Assembly: GCF_003480915.1 (NCBI RefSeq)
Contig: NZ_QUKD01000003.1
Span: 310,001-374,000 of the forward strand
Direction: 5' to 3'
Length of the DNA: 64,000 nucleotides
Source: Parabacteroides sp. TM07-1AC
Lineage (GTDB): Bacteria > Bacteroidota > Bacteroidia > Bacteroidales > Tannerellaceae
In this document: piece by piece, positions 62,541 to 64,000 of the stretch
Position numbering within the stretch: position 1 is the first letter of the stretch
How the letters are laid out: each line of letters opens with the position of its first letter
The notes under the pieces: model-generated
Database searches by the model: none
Told to the model about the DNA's origin: nothing
The model's input: only the letters and a program-made list of their open reading frames with translations
Translations under genes and position numbers: made by a program

Positions 62541-64000
62541 TTACAGTGTTAAATTTAATCCAATTGCAACTTTTCTGTTAATCGGGTATGTCAAACCACC
62601 CAAAGTCTCAGGGTCGAATGCATCATTCAGCGGAGTGATAGTCAGCAAGTTCTCTCCTGTTACATATAACCTCAGACGAGAAATACCCCATTTGGCTGTC
62701 AGATTCTTCGGGATTGTATAACCTACCGTCAAATTCTTCAAACGTCCATAAGCTGCACTTTGCAAATAACGATCGCTTGTCACCCTGTTACCGCCATTTT
62801 GCCATCCCGGTCTTGGGAAATAAGCGTTCGTATTCGTCTCAGTCCAATAATCCAAAGCCGGAGTATACGGAACATCCCATTGGCTGGTGAAACCCCAGAA
62901 CTGAGCGCCACTCAGCATGTAATCACGCTTTCCTGTTCCTTGCCAGAACATTTCAAAATCAAAATTCTTATAATCAAACCCGACAGTAAGCCCAAACTGA
63001 TAACGAGGTGTTTTATTACCTATAATACTCTTATCACCGGGATTATAGATTGTTTCCTCACCTTTTGTTATTTTACCATCACCATCCAAATCTTCGTATT
63101 TTACATCACCGGCACCCCATTTACCTGCATAAAGCTCACTTTGGTCTGCTGCAGCTGCTTCAGCATCCGATTGGAAAAGACCATTTGAATGATACCCCCA
63201 GATTTCACCGATCTTCTGTCCTACATAATACTTTCCATCATTATCGCTCTGTGAATAGAAACCAGCATCATTTCCAGCATACTTGGTAATTGTTGCCTGA
63301 TAGTCAGATAAAACACCTTTTACCCAATAAGAGAGTCCGTTTTCTAACCGGTCGTTCCATCCTAAAGAAAGTTCCCATCCAATCGTCTTCATATCAGCAG
63401 AATTGCTTTTAGGAACACTCGCTCCCAGCGTTGCGGGTAAAGTTGCTCCTGCTACCAACATATCTTTCGTATTACGACGGTACCAGTCAAATGATCCGGT
63501 CAAACGATTACTTAAAAATGAAGCATCAAAACCAAAGTCCATTTGAGTAACAGTCTCCCAGGTAAAATCAGAAGCAACAAGCCCCGGAGCTTTTACAATA
63601 ACGGGTTTGGAACCGTTGATCAAATAATTATAAGATGAATTTGTTCCATAAGTTGCTAAATATGGGAAATTACCCAAATCACCCATAACCTGATTTCCTA
63701 AAGAACCGTAGGATCCACGAATCTTCATGTCATTCCACCAACCTTTCAACGGTTGCCAGAAGTTTTCTTCTGAAATACGCCATGCAGCAGAAACAGATGG
63801 AAAGAAAGCATAACGATGATCTTTAGCAAACTTGGATGAACCGTCATAACGTCCGTTTACTTCAAGCAGATAACGTTGTTTATAGTTGTAGTTAAGACGG
63901 AAGAAGAAACCATTAATAGCCCAATAGGTATCTTCGGAAGACATACTCTGTTCACCTGTAGCCAAATCCAAGTCAGGAATGTCTTCAACAATCAGGTTTG
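62541..64000 (-). CDS. SusC/RagA TonB-dependent receptor (N-terminus beyond window edge)
   Basis: The C-terminal 486 residues of a SusC barrel are visible; the frame is open to base 64000, so the gene starts outside. Typical strands and loops (LLEVNGRYDGSSKFAKDHRY, WETVTQMDFGFDASFLSNR, IGWELSLGWNDRLENGLSY) match the SusC at 2477. The C-terminus IGLNLTL ends in the usual hydrophobic residue. A TTG at 63969-63971 could be taken for a start, but the conserved sequence continues upstream of it. Whether it has an STN domain is not visible. Confidence 0.95.
   Translation of the reverse strand, partial: NLIVEDIPDLDLATGEQSMSSEDTYWAINGFFFRLNYNYKQRYLLEVNGRYDGSSKFAKDHRYAFFPSVSAAWRISEENFWQPLKGWWNDMKIRGSYGSLGNQVMGDLGNFPYLATYGTNSSYNYLINGSKPVIVKAPGLVASDFTWETVTQMDFGFDASFLSNRLTGSFDWYRRNTKDMLVAGATLPATLGASVPKSNSADMKTIGWELSLGWNDRLENGLSYWVKGVLSDYQATITKYAGNDAGFYSQSDNDGKYYVGQKIGEIWGYHSNGLFQSDAEAAAADQSELYAGKWGAGDVKYEDLDGDGKITKGEETIYNPGDKSIIGNKTPRYQFGLTVGFDYKNFDFEMFWQGTGKRDYMLSGAQFWGFTSQWDVPYTPALDYWTETNTNAYFPRPGWQNGGNRVTSDRYLQSAAYGRLKNLTVGYTIPKNLTAKWGISRLRLYVTGENLLTITPLNDAFDPETLGGLTYPINRKVAIGLNLTL

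Noticed and set aside
63969..63971. TTG as start of the second SusC gene
   Set aside because: The frame and the SusC sequence continue upstream to the edge of the window; the gene is cut, not short.

Overview
The window reads as a chromosomal segment of a gut Bacteroidales, Bacteroides or Parabacteroides type; the genus cannot be fixed from sequence alone. The signs are two SusC/SusD polysaccharide-utilisation loci (PULs), an ECF sigma/FecR anti-sigma pair of the Bacteroidetes kind, a serine-type sulfatase, promoters of the form TAnnTTTG (often with TTG about 19 bp upstream), no clear Shine-Dalgarno sequences, and a mobilizable element of the NBU/CTn style. No rRNA, CRISPR array or insertion sequence was seen.

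Layout. 1-7803: PUL with sulfatase (cut by the left edge), SusD, SusC and FecR on the minus strand and the divergent ECF sigma gene. 7810-14206: a patatin phospholipase with a C-terminal barrel, and a large secreted GH2 beta-galactosidase. 14469-14919: an orphan DUF3791-type gene pair. 14939-22285: a six-gene minus-strand operon (BlaI repressor, BlaR1-like M56 peptidase with two TonB domains, two paralogous TPR proteins, a 6-bladed propeller, a lipoprotein) driven by a promoter holding two operator-like dyads. 22604-24610: a small membrane protein and a secreted protein with a type-IX-like C-terminus. 24681-34162: housekeeping genes (hflX, DUF4954, xerD, aroQ, pyk, O-methyltransferase, rbfA, LolC/E-like permease, mannose-1-phosphate guanylyltransferase).

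34338-47603: a tRNA-Leu(CAA) gene carrying a roughly 13.2 kb integrated mobilizable element. It is bounded by 13-bp att-like repeats (12/13 identical) and has 30-bp arm-type repeats inside both ends. It encodes HTH/excisionase-like proteins, a RepA-like ATPase, a primase, MobC, a relaxase, a frameshifted RteC-like gene, a cargo of aldo/keto reductase, MFS transporter and AraC regulator, a PDDEXK (DUF1016/YhcG) protein containing in-frame palindromes, and a tyrosine integrase. The element brings its own terminator to the tRNA gene, whose original terminator now lies beyond the right att site.

47763-55193: two lipoproteins (one metzincin-like protease, one beta-propeller), an orphan histidine kinase, a methyltransferase, an unusual single protein that joins an ECF sigma factor, a transmembrane segment and an outer-membrane-type beta-barrel, a repeat-rich intergenic region with a perfect 31-bp hairpin, and an AlkZ-like winged-helix protein. 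55287-64000: a second PUL (SusC cut by the right edge, SusD, DUF6057-like membrane protein, PD40 lipoprotein with a CxxCH motif, GH29 fucosidase).

The most noteworthy items are the sigma-TM-barrel fusion, the BlaI/BlaR-TonB-TPR operon with its operator-bearing promoter, the tRNA-Leu element with terminator replacement, the in-frame palindromes, and the 31-bp hairpin region.
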